21,311 bases of DNA from JACCUZ01 sp038246575 (GCA_038246575.1 JBBRVU010000057.1:1-21311), one strand, 5' to 3'. Positions 12,913 through 20,816 are shown, counted from the stretch's first letter. Notes: generated by a model not told the origin, from the sequence alone. Program-made: numbers and translations.

Positions 12913-15897
12913 GTGAGCTATGACCAGCCAGGCCCTGCCGTCCCTCCTCGTCGGCCCGTGATGCCGACCCGCAGTCGGGGCCGAGCGCTGCTTCCGACGC
13001 TGGTCATCCTCGGCGCGCTGCTGATCGGGTTCAGCATCTTCACCGGCTTCTACACCGACCTGCTCTGGTTCCGGTCGGTGGGTTTCGCCTCGGTGTTCAC
13101 CCGCACGCTCGGTGCCAAGGCGCTGCTGTTCGTCATCGGCGGACTGCTGTTCGCGGCGGCGGTGGCGGTCAACTTCGTGGTGGCCTACCGCAACCGGCCC
13201 GCCTACCAGGCGTTGATCCCCGGCCAGCAGGAGCTCGACCGCTACCGGATGGCCGTCGACCCGTACAAGAAGGTGGTCCTCACTGTCGTCGTGACGCTGC
13301 TGGGCCTCATCGCGGGCTCGACGGCGGCGGGGGAGTGGCGCACGTTCCTGCAGTGGCGCAACGGCACGTCGTTCGGCACCAAGGACGCTCAGTTCGGCCG
13401 AGACATCTCGTTCTTCGCCTTCGACCTGCCGTGGTACCGGTTCGTCCTGGGCTTCGCCTTCGCCACGATCATCGTGTCGCTGATCGCCGCAGCCATCACG
13501 CACTACCTGTACGGCGGCCTCCGGCTGCAGGCGCTGCTCGGTGAGCGGGCCACACCGGCAGCGCGGGTGCACCTGTCGGTGTTGCTCGGCACCTTCGTGC
13601 TGCTGCGTGCCGTCGGCTACTGGCTGGACCGGTACGGGCTCGCCGTCAACGACCACCGGATCGGCAAGGCCGACTTCACCGGGCTGACCTACACCGACGT
13701 CAACGCGCTGCTGCTGGGCAAGAGCATCCTCGCGATCATCTCGCTGACGTGTGCCGTGCTGTTCTTCGCCAACGTCGTGCGACGCACCTGGCTGCTCCCG
13801 GGCATCGGCGTCGGTCTGCTCCTGCTGTCGGCGCTGCTCATCGGCGGGATCTACCCGGCACTCGTGCAGCGCTTCCAGGTCGTGCCGGCCGAGCCCGACA
13901 AGGAGGCGCCCTACATCCAGCGCAACATCGACGCGACGCGTGAGGCGTACGGCATCACCGACAAGGACGTCGAGATCACCGACTACAGCGCAGCCACGAC
14001 CGCGTCACAGGAACAGCTGCGCGCCGACTCGGACACGGCGGCCAACATCCGGCTGCTCGACCCGGCCCTGCTGAGCTCGACCTTCAAGAACCTCCAGCAG
14101 TTCCGGCCGTACTACGACTTCGCCAAGTCGCTGAACGTCGACCGCTACACGATCAACGGCAAGCGCCGCGACGTCGTCACCTCGGTGCGTGAGGTGAGCC
14201 TCAATGGCCTGCCCGCAGCGCAGCGCAACTGGATCAATGACCACACCGTCTACACCCACGGGTTCGGCTTCGTCGCCGCGTTGGGTGAGGAGACCACCGA
14301 CGGTGGTCGACCCTCGTTCGTGTCCAAGGACATCCCGCCGCAGGGCGACATCGCCGTCAAGCAGCCGCGGGTCTACTTCGGACAGGAGTCACCGACGTAC
14401 AGCATCGTCGGCGGACCGAAGGGTTCGACGCCGCTCGAGCTGGACTTCCCCGACGACTCGGCGACCTCCGGGGTGCGCAACAACACCTACCAGGGCCCGG
14501 GCGGCGTGCCGATCGGCTCGGGGTTCCACAAGCTGCTGTTCGCCATGAAGTACCAGGAGGCCAACCTCCTGCTCTCCGACCGGATCAACTCCGACTCGAA
14601 GATCCTGTTCACCCGCGGGCCGAAGGAGCGGGTGGAGAAGGCCGCGCCGTGGCTGAGCCTGGACGGTGACCCCTACCCGGCAGTCGTGAACGGTCGCATC
14701 CTGTGGATCGTTGACGGCTACACCACCAGCAACGGCTACCCCTACTCCACGCGCAGCACCCTCGAGGACGTCACCGCCGACTCGCGGACGACGCAGTCGA
14801 CGGCGCTGGTCGCCCCCGTGCAGCGCGTGAACTACATTCGCAACTCGGTGAAGGCCACGGTCGACGCCTACAGCGGCAAGGTCACGCTGTACGAGTGGGA
14901 CGAGGCCGATCCTGTCCTCAAGACCTGGCGCAAGGCGTTCCCGGGCACGGTCAAGAACCGCTCGGCCATCAGCCCCGAGCTGGAGTCGCACCTGCGCTAC
15001 CCGGAGGACCTGTTCAAGGTGCAGCGGACGCTGCTCGCGAACTACCACGTGACCACGCCGCAGACGTTCTACAACGGCTCGGACTTCTGGCGGGTCCCGG
15101 TCGACCCGACCCAGGCAAACGCCGGACTTCAGCCGCCGTACTACCTGACCCTGCGGATGCCCGGGCAGGACAAGCCGTCCTTCTCGCTGACGTCGACCTA
15201 TGTCCCGACTGGTGACCGCAACAACCTGGCGGCCTTCGTTGCCGTCGATGCCGATCCTGGGCCGGACTACGGGAAGTTCCGGGTGCTTCAGCTGCCTCGG
15301 TCGTTGCAGATCAACGGCCCGTCGCAGGTGCAGAACCAGCTCGAGTCCGACGACGTGATCGCCGAGGAGATCAACATCCTCAAGCGCGGCACCATCGTCA
15401 AGAACGGCAACCTGCTGACCCTCCCGGTCGGCGGTGGCTTGCTCTATGTCGAACCTGTGTACGTGCAGGCCGACGCGGCCACGTCGTTCCCTTTGCTGCG
15501 CAAGGTGCTGGTGTCCTTCGGCAACGACGTGGCCTTCGAGGACACGCTGCCGCAGGCGCTGGACTCGCTCTTCGCCAGCCAAGGGGTCGATCCCGGCATC
15601 CCGACCGATCCAGGGACACCGACGACGCCGCCGACCGGTCAGCCCGGCGGGGGTGACAACGCAGCCCTGGCCACGGCACTCGCTGATGCGCAGAAGGCGA
15701 TCCAGGACTCGCAGAAGGCGTTGCAGGACGGGGACTTCACGGCGTACGGCAAGGCACAGGCGGCGCTGCAGGAGGCGATCACCCGCGCCGTCGCAGCCGA
15801 CCAGTCCACCGGCGCAACGGCGTCGCCGTCCGCATCGCCGAGCCCATCACCGTCGGGCAAGGCATCTCCGTCGGACGCAGCGTCTCCGTCGCCGTAG
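12913..15897 (+). CDS. UPF0182 family multi-pass membrane protein
   Basis: 994 aa, full length for UPF0182 (PF03699). About seven membrane helices occupy residues 26-320, including LPTLVILGALLIGFSIF, ALLFVIGGLLFAAAVAV, VLTVVVTLLGLIAGS, RFVLGFAFATIIVSLIAA, LGTFVLLRAVGY, SILAIISLTCAVLFF and LPGIGVGLLLLSALLIGG. They are followed by a roughly 550-residue external domain with conserved YIQRNIDATREAYGI (about 330-345), PAQRNWINDHTVYTHGFG and RVNYIRNSVKATVDAYSG. The tail has an Ala/Gln/Lys helical segment (ALADAQKAIQDSQKALQDGD) and a Ser-Pro-rich disordered end of about 30 residues. The molecular function is unknown. The start is GTG 12913 (MSYDQPGP), preceded by a leaderless-type -10; the frame is open from TTG 12904. 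Divergent from the PPA1309 gene with 68 nt between starts. Confidence 0.94.
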   Translation: MSYDQPGPAVPPRRPVMPTRSRGRALLPTLVILGALLIGFSIFTGFYTDLLWFRSVGFASVFTRTLGAKALLFVIGGLLFAAAVAVNFVVAYRNRPAYQALIPGQQELDRYRMAVDPYKKVVLTVVVTLLGLIAGSTAAGEWRTFLQWRNGTSFGTKDAQFGRDISFFAFDLPWYRFVLGFAFATIIVSLIAAAITHYLYGGLRLQALLGERATPAARVHLSVLLGTFVLLRAVGYWLDRYGLAVNDHRIGKADFTGLTYTDVNALLLGKSILAIISLTCAVLFFANVVRRTWLLPGIGVGLLLLSALLIGGIYPALVQRFQVVPAEPDKEAPYIQRNIDATREAYGITDKDVEITDYSAATTASQEQLRADSDTAANIRLLDPALLSSTFKNLQQFRPYYDFAKSLNVDRYTINGKRRDVVTSVREVSLNGLPAAQRNWINDHTVYTHGFGFVAALGEETTDGGRPSFVSKDIPPQGDIAVKQPRVYFGQESPTYSIVGGPKGSTPLELDFPDDSATSGVRNNTYQGPGGVPIGSGFHKLLFAMKYQEANLLLSDRINSDSKILFTRGPKERVEKAAPWLSLDGDPYPAVVNGRILWIVDGYTTSNGYPYSTRSTLEDVTADSRTTQSTALVAPVQRVNYIRNSVKATVDAYSGKVTLYEWDEADPVLKTWRKAFPGTVKNRSAISPELESHLRYPEDLFKVQRTLLANYHVTTPQTFYNGSDFWRVPVDPTQANAGLQPPYYLTLRMPGQDKPSFSLTSTYVPTGDRNNLAAFVAVDADPGPDYGKFRVLQLPRSLQINGPSQVQNQLESDDVIAEEINILKRGTIVKNGNLLTLPVGGGLLYVEPVYVQADAATSFPLLRKVLVSFGNDVAFEDTLPQALDSLFASQGVDPGIPTDPGTPTTPPTGQPGGGDNAALATALADAQKAIQDSQKALQDGDFTAYGKAQAALQEAITRAVAADQSTGATASPSASPSPSPSGKASPSDAASPSP

Positions 15898-15906
15898 CGA
15901 CCGGAG

Positions 15907-16527
15907 TCAGACCAGGTCGAGGCGGTAGCTCGCGCCGTCGCGGCGGAAGCCGAGGCGGTCGTAGTACGGCGCGACCATCCCGGGTGGGCTGAGGATGCTG
16001 CTGTAGCCGTGCTCGCGGAACAGGCCGCTGCGCTGGTAGACGAACTCGCCGGGAGAGAAGTCGCGGAAGCGCGGCGTCACGTAGTCCAGCTCGACCTGCG
16101 CGACCCCGTTCCCTGCATCTCGGACCAGCACGACACCGATGGTCTCGTCGCCGCTGAGGACGAGGAACGCGGTGCGGTCCGGGACGTCGCCGTCGGCCCA
16201 GGACACGTCGGGGAAGAACTCGCGGATGTCGCGCTCGTGGACCCGCAGGACGTGGTGGAGGTACGCGTCGTCCTGGCGGACCTCGAGCACCTCGTAGGCC
16301 GACACGTCGTGCCGGTGCCGGCTGAGCTTGATGACGAACCAGATGTTGATGCCGGCCAGCACGAGGTTCATCGCGACCATCGGCCAGATCCCCAGCAGCG
16401 CGTTGAAGACCACGAGGATGATCGACGCGGCGAGGTTGAGCAGCCGGAAGCGCAGCACTCTGGCCTGCAGCAGTGAGTAGACGAGCAGGGCGGACCCGGC
16501 CCAGCCCAACGCGTCCAGCCAGCTCAC
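15907..16527 (-). CDS. Membrane-anchored GNAT-like N-acetyltransferase family protein
   Basis: 206 aa. Residues about 4-70 form two to three membrane helices (WLDALGWAGSALLVYSLLQA, LLNLAASIILVVFNALLGIW, VAMNLVLAGINIWFVIKL) resembling the YgjV-type membrane module. The C-terminal half resembles a GNAT fold: DETIGVVLVRDAGNG, VELDYVTPRFRDFSPGEF and a terminal MVAPYYDRLGFRRDG, which is the usual GNAT motif near the acyl-CoA site. The classic Q/RxxGxG/A loop is not clear, so activity is uncertain. The start is taken as GTG 16527 (MSWLDALGW) because TAGGCT lies 8 nt upstream and the open frame beyond has no family-like sequence. Convergent with the UPF0182 gene, 9 nt apart. Confidence 0.82.
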   Translation of the reverse strand: MSWLDALGWAGSALLVYSLLQARVLRFRLLNLAASIILVVFNALLGIWPMVAMNLVLAGINIWFVIKLSRHRHDVSAYEVLEVRQDDAYLHHVLRVHERDIREFFPDVSWADGDVPDRTAFLVLSGDETIGVVLVRDAGNGVAQVELDYVTPRFRDFSPGEFVYQRSGLFREHGYSSILSPPGMVAPYYDRLGFRRDGASYRLDLV

Positions 16528-16535
16528 GCGGCCAG

Positions 16536-16541
16536 AGCCTA
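16536..16541 (-). promoter_or_regulatory. -10 box TAGGCT, leaderless start of GNAT-like gene
   Basis: On the minus strand TAGGCT is followed by 8 nt and the GTG at 16527; no ribosome binding site is present. Third occurrence of the same hexamer in this position in the window. Confidence 0.5.
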
Positions 16542-16587
16542 GAGGTACGCGCTCCCGGGGACGGCTGGTTGCCGGCGCGGCGTTGAT

Positions 16588-16617
16588 TTGCGGGTCCTCC
16601 CCGCGCTGACGTAGAGT
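16588..16617 (+). promoter_or_regulatory. Promoter of the initiator tRNA gene
   Basis: TTGCGG (16588-16593), 18-nt spacer, TAGAGT (16612-16617). The predicted start near 16624 is 5 nt before the mature tRNA 5' end, a short leader as expected for a tRNA. Confidence 0.5.
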
Positions 16618-16628
16618 TTCCTCCGCGA

Positions 16629-16705
16629 CGCGGGGTGGAGCAGCTCGGTAGCTCGCTGGGCTCATAACCCAGAGGTCGCAGGTTCAAATCCTGCCCCCGC
16701 TACCA
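16629..16705 (+). tRNA. Initiator tRNA-fMet (CAT), CCA encoded
   Basis: 77 nt including the encoded CCA. All cloverleaf parts fit: 7-nt acceptor strand CGCGGGG, D-stem GAGC/GCTC, anticodon stem CTGGG/CCCAG with loop CTCATAA (anticodon CAT at 16663-16665), T-stem GCAGG/CCTGC with loop TTCAAAT. Initiator hallmarks are present: position 1 (C) does not pair with 72 (U), A11-U24 in the D-stem, and three consecutive G-C pairs in the anticodon stem. It marks the border between conserved chromosome and the accessory segment that follows. Confidence 0.98.
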
Positions 16706-16718
16706 ACGTTTCCGCAGG

Positions 16719-16749
16719 TCAGGGGCATGATCACCGATCATGTCCCTGA
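16719..16749 (+). terminator. 14-bp hairpin after the tRNA gene
   Basis: Arms 16719-16732 and 16736-16749 pair with a single G-U wobble around the 3-nt loop ACC, 14 nt after the CCA end. The position fits the transcription terminator of the tRNA; no long U-tract follows. Confidence 0.6.
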
Positions 16750-16760
16750 TTGCATGTAGG

Positions 16761-16790
16761 CAGAATGTCGGCAAACCTGCCGACATTTTG
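16761..16790. terminator. Second hairpin, 13 bp, with short T-run
   Basis: Arms 16761-16773 and 16778-16790 pair (one G-U) around the loop AACC; the core AATGTCGGCA/TGCCGACATT is a perfect 10-bp inverted repeat. The descending arm ends in TTTT. It may be a second terminator, or a remnant of a mobile element, since it lies 13 nt outside the proposed IS left end. Confidence 0.5.
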
Positions 16791-16810
16791 GCACGGCCAA
16801 AGTGTGCAGT

Positions 16811-16908
16811 CCCGGTAGATGGTGGACACATCGGTTCCGCCTCCTGGGTGACATGTCTGGACGCGGTTCCGGTTCCTGGGCGACACCAGTTCCGGTAGGT
16901 GGGTGACA
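16811..16908 (+). repeat. Left-end array: four direct copies of an 18-bp motif
   Basis: Consensus TCCGGTAGGTGGGYGACA. Copies at 16811-16828 (14/18), 16836-16853 (13/18), 16868-16885 (15/18) and 16891-16908 (18/18), spaced 25, 32 and 23 bp start to start. The TGGG and GACA parts are the most constant. They precede the transposase start by 69 nt and are likely transposase-binding sites, possibly also autoregulatory. Confidence 0.75.
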
Positions 16909-16977
16909 CCCAGCCTGCTGTTGATCTCTGGTCCCGGTGGTTCTTCGGTGGTCTCACGACCGCGGAAGGGGCTGGGC

Positions 16978-18453
16978 ATGCTGATGGAGCTGGGTGTGGT
17001 GGAGCAGCGGTATCGGGCGGTGCTGGAGGTTCTGGACGGGGCCGAGGTGACCGATGTGGCGCGCCGGTATGGGGTGGCTCGCCAGACGTTGCACGGGTGG
17101 CTGCGCCGCTATGCGGGCGAGGGTGGGATCGCGAACCTGGCTGATCGCTCGAGCCGGCCGAGTTCGTGTCCGCACCAGATGCCGGCAGTGGTGGAGGCCC
17201 GGGTGCTGGCGATCCGTGGCGCGCATCCAGGGTGGGGGCCGTCACGGATCGCCCATCAGCTGCTGCGGGAGGGCGTGGACCCGGTGCCGGGCCGGTCCTC
17301 GATCTACCGGGCTCTGGTGCGTCATCAGGTGATCGACCCGACTCGGCGACGCCGGCGGCGGGCGGACTACCGCCGCTGGGAACGGGGCCGGTCGATGGAG
17401 CTGTGGCAGATGGACGTGATGGGCCGGGTGCTGCTGGCCGACGGGGCGGAGGTGAAGGTGGTGACCGGGATCGATGACCACTCCCGGTTCGTGGTCTGCG
17501 CGAGGGTGGTGGCCCGGGCCACCGCCCGCCCGGTATGTGACGCGCTGTCGGGGGCGCTGACCCGCCATGGGGTGCCCGGGCAGATCCTGACCGACAACGG
17601 GAAGGTGTTCACCGCCCGGTTCGGGCTCGGCCCGGGACCGGTGATGTTCGATCGGATCTGCGCGGAGAACGGGATCCGGCACCTGCTCACCGCCCCCTAT
17701 TCGCCGACCACGACGGGGAAGGTGGAACGACTGCACAAGACGATGCGGGCCGAGTTCTTCAACGACCACCAGCGCGAGTTCGCCACGATCGCCGAGTTGC
17801 AGGGCGCGCTGGACAGTTGGGTGGCGGAGTACAACACCGAGCGGCCGCATCAGTCCTGCGGTGGCCGGCCGCCGGCCGAGCGGTTCGCTCTGGCGGAGCG
17901 CTCGATCGTCGCGGTAGAGGTCGACGAGGAACCTGTCCGGGCTTCTCGAGCGCACGACGTTGACCGGCCGGCGGGGGTGAGCCGGTGGGTGAATACCCGC
18001 GGCATGATCTCGTTGGCGGGGTTCCCGTACTCGGTGGGGGCGACGTTCTCCGGTGAGCCGGTGGAGGCGGTCGTGACCGGTGGGCTGGTGCAGATCCTGC
18101 ACCGCGGGGTGCTGGTCGCCACCCATGCGCAACGAGTTCGCCCGGACCAGGCCGACCGCGGGCCGCGAGCGCCGCGGGTGCCGACCCAAAGGCGCGCCAG
18201 GGACGCCACGATTGGGCTGACCGTGACCCGCAAGGCCGACCACAACGGCTCGGTCTCCTTCGCCGGGGTGATGTATCGGGCGGGGCGTGCCTGGCGCGGA
18301 CAGAGTCTGCAGGTGTCGATCGTGGCCGGGTCGGTGCAGCTGGCATTCGAGGGCCGGGTGGTGCGGGTGCACCCGATCCGTCACGACCGGGTCAAGGAGC
18401 TCGGCGCCTTCGCCACCCCCAACGGCCGGCCTCGCAAGGTCACCTCGGCGTGA
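16978..18453 (+). CDS. IS481-family DDE transposase
   Basis: 491 aa. An N-terminal helix-turn-helix (about 11-45, with VTDVARRYGVARQTLHGWLRR) is followed by a second HTH-like region and a retroviral-type integrase core. The catalytic triad is visible: D146 in ELWQMDVMGR, D206 in LTDNG and E250 in TTGKVERLHK. YNTERPHQSCGGRPPAERF (about 290-308) is the usual IS481/IS3-group post-core signature. The C-terminal 180 residues form two beta-rich SH3-like segments (VNTRGMISLAGFPYSVG and NGSVSFAGVMYRAG). The start is ATG 16978, with AAGGGG 6 nt upstream; the open frame from 16903 has no such support. No frameshift or stop interrupts it, so it is potentially active. Confidence 0.95.
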   Translation: MLMELGVVEQRYRAVLEVLDGAEVTDVARRYGVARQTLHGWLRRYAGEGGIANLADRSSRPSSCPHQMPAVVEARVLAIRGAHPGWGPSRIAHQLLREGVDPVPGRSSIYRALVRHQVIDPTRRRRRRADYRRWERGRSMELWQMDVMGRVLLADGAEVKVVTGIDDHSRFVVCARVVARATARPVCDALSGALTRHGVPGQILTDNGKVFTARFGLGPGPVMFDRICAENGIRHLLTAPYSPTTTGKVERLHKTMRAEFFNDHQREFATIAELQGALDSWVAEYNTERPHQSCGGRPPAERFALAERSIVAVEVDEEPVRASRAHDVDRPAGVSRWVNTRGMISLAGFPYSVGATFSGEPVEAVVTGGLVQILHRGVLVATHAQRVRPDQADRGPRAPRVPTQRRARDATIGLTVTRKADHNGSVSFAGVMYRAGRAWRGQSLQVSIVAGSVQLAFEGRVVRVHPIRHDRVKELGAFATPNGRPRKVTSA

Positions 18454-18459
18454 CGATCA

Positions 18460-18502
18460 TGTCGCCCACCTACCGGAGCCGATCTGTCGCGCGGGTACCG
18501 GA
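18460..18502 (-). repeat. Right-end array: two inverted copies of the 18-bp motif
   Basis: Copies at 18460-18477 (18/18 to the consensus TCCGGTAGGTGGGYGACA on the minus strand) and 18485-18502 (14/18). Opposite in orientation to the four left copies, as expected for the two ends of one element. The inner copy begins 7 nt after the transposase stop codon. Confidence 0.75.
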
Positions 18503-18552
18503 GATTGACAGAATCGAGTATTGCTCCATGGCGGGCCGCAGGTGCCTGGACG

Positions 18553-18583
18553 CATGTGGCTGAACGTCCCACATGAGACGTTC
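18553..18583. repeat. Interleaved inverted repeats upstream of the HEPN-type gene
   Basis: CATGTGG (18553-18559) pairs with CCACATG (18569-18575), and GAACGTC (18562-18568) pairs with GACGTTC (18577-18583). The two 7-bp helices interlock (A-B-A'-B'), so they would be alternative hairpins or overlapping operators. About 145 nt before the next gene. The rest of the 275-nt gap 18454-18728 holds only the IS right end; I see no other gene. Confidence 0.4.
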
Positions 18584-18728
18584 GAGACCCGACAGTGCCG
18601 GCGCTACAGCGCACGTGTCTGGCTACCGAACTACTCGGTCCGATGCATGAGTCACATGGTGGCGCCCCGCCGGCGGCCGGAGTCGTGACTGGACACCTGA
18701 CTGGGATGCGTCCGCGATTCGAAGCAGA

Positions 18729-19427
18729 ATGGAGCGCGTGCTGAGCGCCACCGTCATCACCCGCCACTATCTCGCGAGCGAGTACCTCTGGATCGCTGGG
18801 GAGAACGCCCGACGATGCCGTGACCTGGAGGACGAGTACGCGCAGGTACCGGGCCACCAAGGCACTCACCCGCGGCACAGGGCGTTCGCAATCATGACGG
18901 TCATGTCGGCAGTCGGCTTCCTCGAGGCCCTCGTCAATGAAATCTACGCGGACGCCGGTGACCCCAGTCCGGGCCGAGCCGACCCCCTGAGTGCGCCGTG
19001 CCGAGAGCTGATGGCCGAGTACTGGCGTGATGCCGACCGCAGCGCCAGTGCTCTGACCAAATATCAGATGGCCCTGCTCTTCGCCGGAAGAACCCGGTTT
19101 GACAAAGGCGCCGCTCTCTACCAAGGCGCCAACGCTCTGATATCGATGCGCAATGCCCTCGTGCACTTCAAGCCGTCCTGGCATGACGACCTTGATCCGG
19201 CTGGTCTCGAGAAGATTCTTCCGACGTTCTTCGGCAAGAGCGCCTTGCTTTCGGCGGCTGACGGATCGCCATGGCTGATCTGGGCCCTTGCCGCACCGGG
19301 CGCAGAGTGGGCACAGGCGACGGCGAGAACGTTCGCTGATGCGTGGATGGGTTGTATGGGGCTTGAACGGATGTACGAGGTCGACATGAAGGGCTTCGAT
19401 GACCAGATCGCAACAGTCGGTCTCTAG
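18729..19427 (+). CDS. Hypothetical protein with HEPN-type RNxxxH motif
   Basis: 232 aa, all-helical by appearance. The helix AIMTVMSAVGFLEALVNEIY (54-73) and the segment ISMRNALVHFKP with R141-N142 and H146 match the Rx4-6H active-site pattern of HEPN domains, which are metal-independent RNases in many toxin-antitoxin, abortive-infection and CRISPR-associated proteins. The assignment is by motif and helix arrangement only. The start is ATG 18729; GTG 18738, 3 nt after a GGAG, is an alternative. GC is visibly lower and codon use (AAA, ATA, TTT) looser than in the conserved genes upstream. It lies after the IS481 element and converges on the zinc-ribbon/HEPN gene. No antitoxin or nucleotidyltransferase partner is adjacent. 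Confidence 0.7.
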   Translation: MERVLSATVITRHYLASEYLWIAGENARRCRDLEDEYAQVPGHQGTHPRHRAFAIMTVMSAVGFLEALVNEIYADAGDPSPGRADPLSAPCRELMAEYWRDADRSASALTKYQMALLFAGRTRFDKGAALYQGANALISMRNALVHFKPSWHDDLDPAGLEKILPTFFGKSALLSAADGSPWLIWALAAPGAEWAQATARTFADAWMGCMGLERMYEVDMKGFDDQIATVGL

Positions 19428-19651
19428 CTGGTCTGGGGTTGGTCCTCAACGCGCCACTGTGCTCAAGAACGCACCTTGGTGAGTAGAACTGGCATCACCG
19501 TTCGTTCAGCGATATGAGCGGACGTTGCTTGAGCCCGGACGGGGGGGCCATCCGACAACGCTGGAGGCTCGACGCTCGCATCCACCATACGAACAGCGGA
19601 GACCGCCGCTTACCCGCCGGGCGTTTGGCGGGCGCTACCTTCTGAAGTTAG

Positions 19652-20701
19652 CTACGTGAGGACAGCAGCCACCCGGTCGAGCAAGGCAACGAACTTGGTG
19701 GCGTCGGACTGCTTGATCTGGATGCGCTGTCCCGTCTGCTGGGGCCAATCGGGCAGACGGTCGAGGAATCTGGAGTCCACGATCCCCGCGTTGTGCACGA
19801 GGACGTGCCGCATCGCGGCCATCTGAATCAGGTGTTCCCAGTCGCCCGTCCCGACCAGGGCGGGCAGATCGACGCCCAAGTGCTCGCGGTACAGGTCAGC
19901 GGCGTCGCCCAGGCGCTGGAAGACGTTGCCCTTTCCCTGCAATGAGATGTCTCGAGCGTTGGCCTCAAATCGAGCCTTCAAGAAGGTCTCCAGCGCCCCG
20001 AACCCGTCCTTGATGGTGTTCTCGTAGTTCGTCCCGAGGACACCACCTTCCGCCAATTCGCGCTTGACCTCCTGTGGCAGGGCGTCGAGCGCGGCTAGAC
20101 CGTCACGATGCATCCGAATGAGTTCGCCGAATTGCTGCACCGGGGCGAGCTGGCCGCAGTTCGGGCAGTAGATCGCAAGTCCGTAGACAGCAACGACCTC
20201 CTCGCACACTTGGCACTGCATCGTTCGCCGGGTCTCCTCGACTTCGCGCGGGTCCGGCAGGCTACGGCGACGCGGGGGACTTGCCCGCTTGAACTCGATG
20301 CTGATCCCCGATCCTCGAGAGGAGGACCGACTCCGCCCGCCGAACGCCTTGCCGAGCATGTCGTCGAGCATGCTCGCGGCGTATTGCTCCGCTGCCGCAG
20401 TGGCTGCTGCCATCAGCCGCGCGTGCTGTTCCGGGGCGAAGTCCCATAGGTCTGCGGCGTACCCGCAGTACGCGCAGTAGAGAAGTGTGTCCCCCGTCTC
20501 CGCATCGGGACTTTGGTCGTCGACGCGCTTCTGCGTCACCTCAATCTTGAAGAAGTGGTCCTCCGGATGCTCCGGGCAGCGCATGGGCCAAAGCCCGTCC
20601 TCGCCGACCGGCATGGCAACGCCGAGCCGGAAGCCGGATCGATCCCGGCTCTCCAAATGCACTCCCTCCGGAAGCCGCCGCTCCCAATCACGTGTACTCA
20701 C
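19652..20701 (-). CDS. Hypothetical protein: two zinc ribbons plus C-terminal HEPN-type domain
   Basis: 349 aa from GTG 20701. A first zinc site is C42-x2-H45 with C76-x2-C79 (CAYC); a second, C163-x2-C166 with C179-x2-C182 (CQVC, CPNC). Between them lies an Ala-rich helix (AAATAAAEQYAASMLDDML) and a basic, Ser/Arg-rich linker (about 121-147). Residues 190-345 are helical, with GFGALETFLKARFEANA and AAMRHVLVHNAGIVD, where R298 and H303 give a HEPN-type Rx4H motif followed by the HNxGxVD sequence seen in many HEPN proteins. The function is unknown; RNA or nucleotide binding via the ribbons and RNase activity are inferred. The GTG is chosen because TACTCT lies 7 nt upstream; ATG 20731 would add 10 residues. 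The 224-nt convergent gap 19428-19651 shows only a weak hairpin (19613-19618 with 19627-19632). Confidence 0.75.
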   Translation of the reverse strand: MSTRDWERRLPEGVHLESRDRSGFRLGVAMPVGEDGLWPMRCPEHPEDHFFKIEVTQKRVDDQSPDAETGDTLLYCAYCGYAADLWDFAPEQHARLMAAATAAAEQYAASMLDDMLGKAFGGRSRSSSRGSGISIEFKRASPPRRRSLPDPREVEETRRTMQCQVCEEVVAVYGLAIYCPNCGQLAPVQQFGELIRMHRDGLAALDALPQEVKRELAEGGVLGTNYENTIKDGFGALETFLKARFEANARDISLQGKGNVFQRLGDAADLYREHLGVDLPALVGTGDWEHLIQMAAMRHVLVHNAGIVDSRFLDRLPDWPQQTGQRIQIKQSDATKFVALLDRVAAVLT

Positions 20702-20708
20702 ACCTCGG

Positions 20709-20714
20709 AGAGTA
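20709..20714 (-). promoter_or_regulatory. -10 box TACTCT, probable leaderless start of zinc-ribbon/HEPN gene
   Basis: On the minus strand TACTCT is followed by 7 nt and GTG at 20701. A GAGG in the 7-nt gap is too close to the start to act as a normal ribosome binding site. Confidence 0.4.
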
Positions 20715-20816
20715 CGAGCTCCCACGGACATCTCAAGCGGTTGGAGCTGGCACTACCGCTCGGTCCGACTGCCGGCATCTGCGGCCAACACAGCCGGTAT
20801 ATGCCCCAGTCAGCCG

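Larger units (their letters stand above)
16803..18510 (+). mobile_element. IS481-family insertion sequence (about 1.7 kb)
   Basis: Contains one transposase gene flanked by inverted motif copies. Outer ends are proposed at TGT (16803) and ACA (18510): both ends read TGT, six further bases, then a pyrimidine-rich step into CCGGTA when aligned through the outermost motif copy. This end assignment is inference, since no target-site duplication is visible (left flank CCAAAG, right flank GAATCG). The element sits just downstream of the initiator tRNA. Confidence 0.7.

Noticed and set aside
16797..18516. Target-site duplication around the IS481 element
   Set aside because: Flanks CCAAAG and GAATCG do not match; either the ends are misplaced or the duplication has decayed.
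18553..18583. H-type pseudoknot
   Set aside because: The loop that must cross a 7-bp stem is only 1 nt; alternative hairpins are more plausible.
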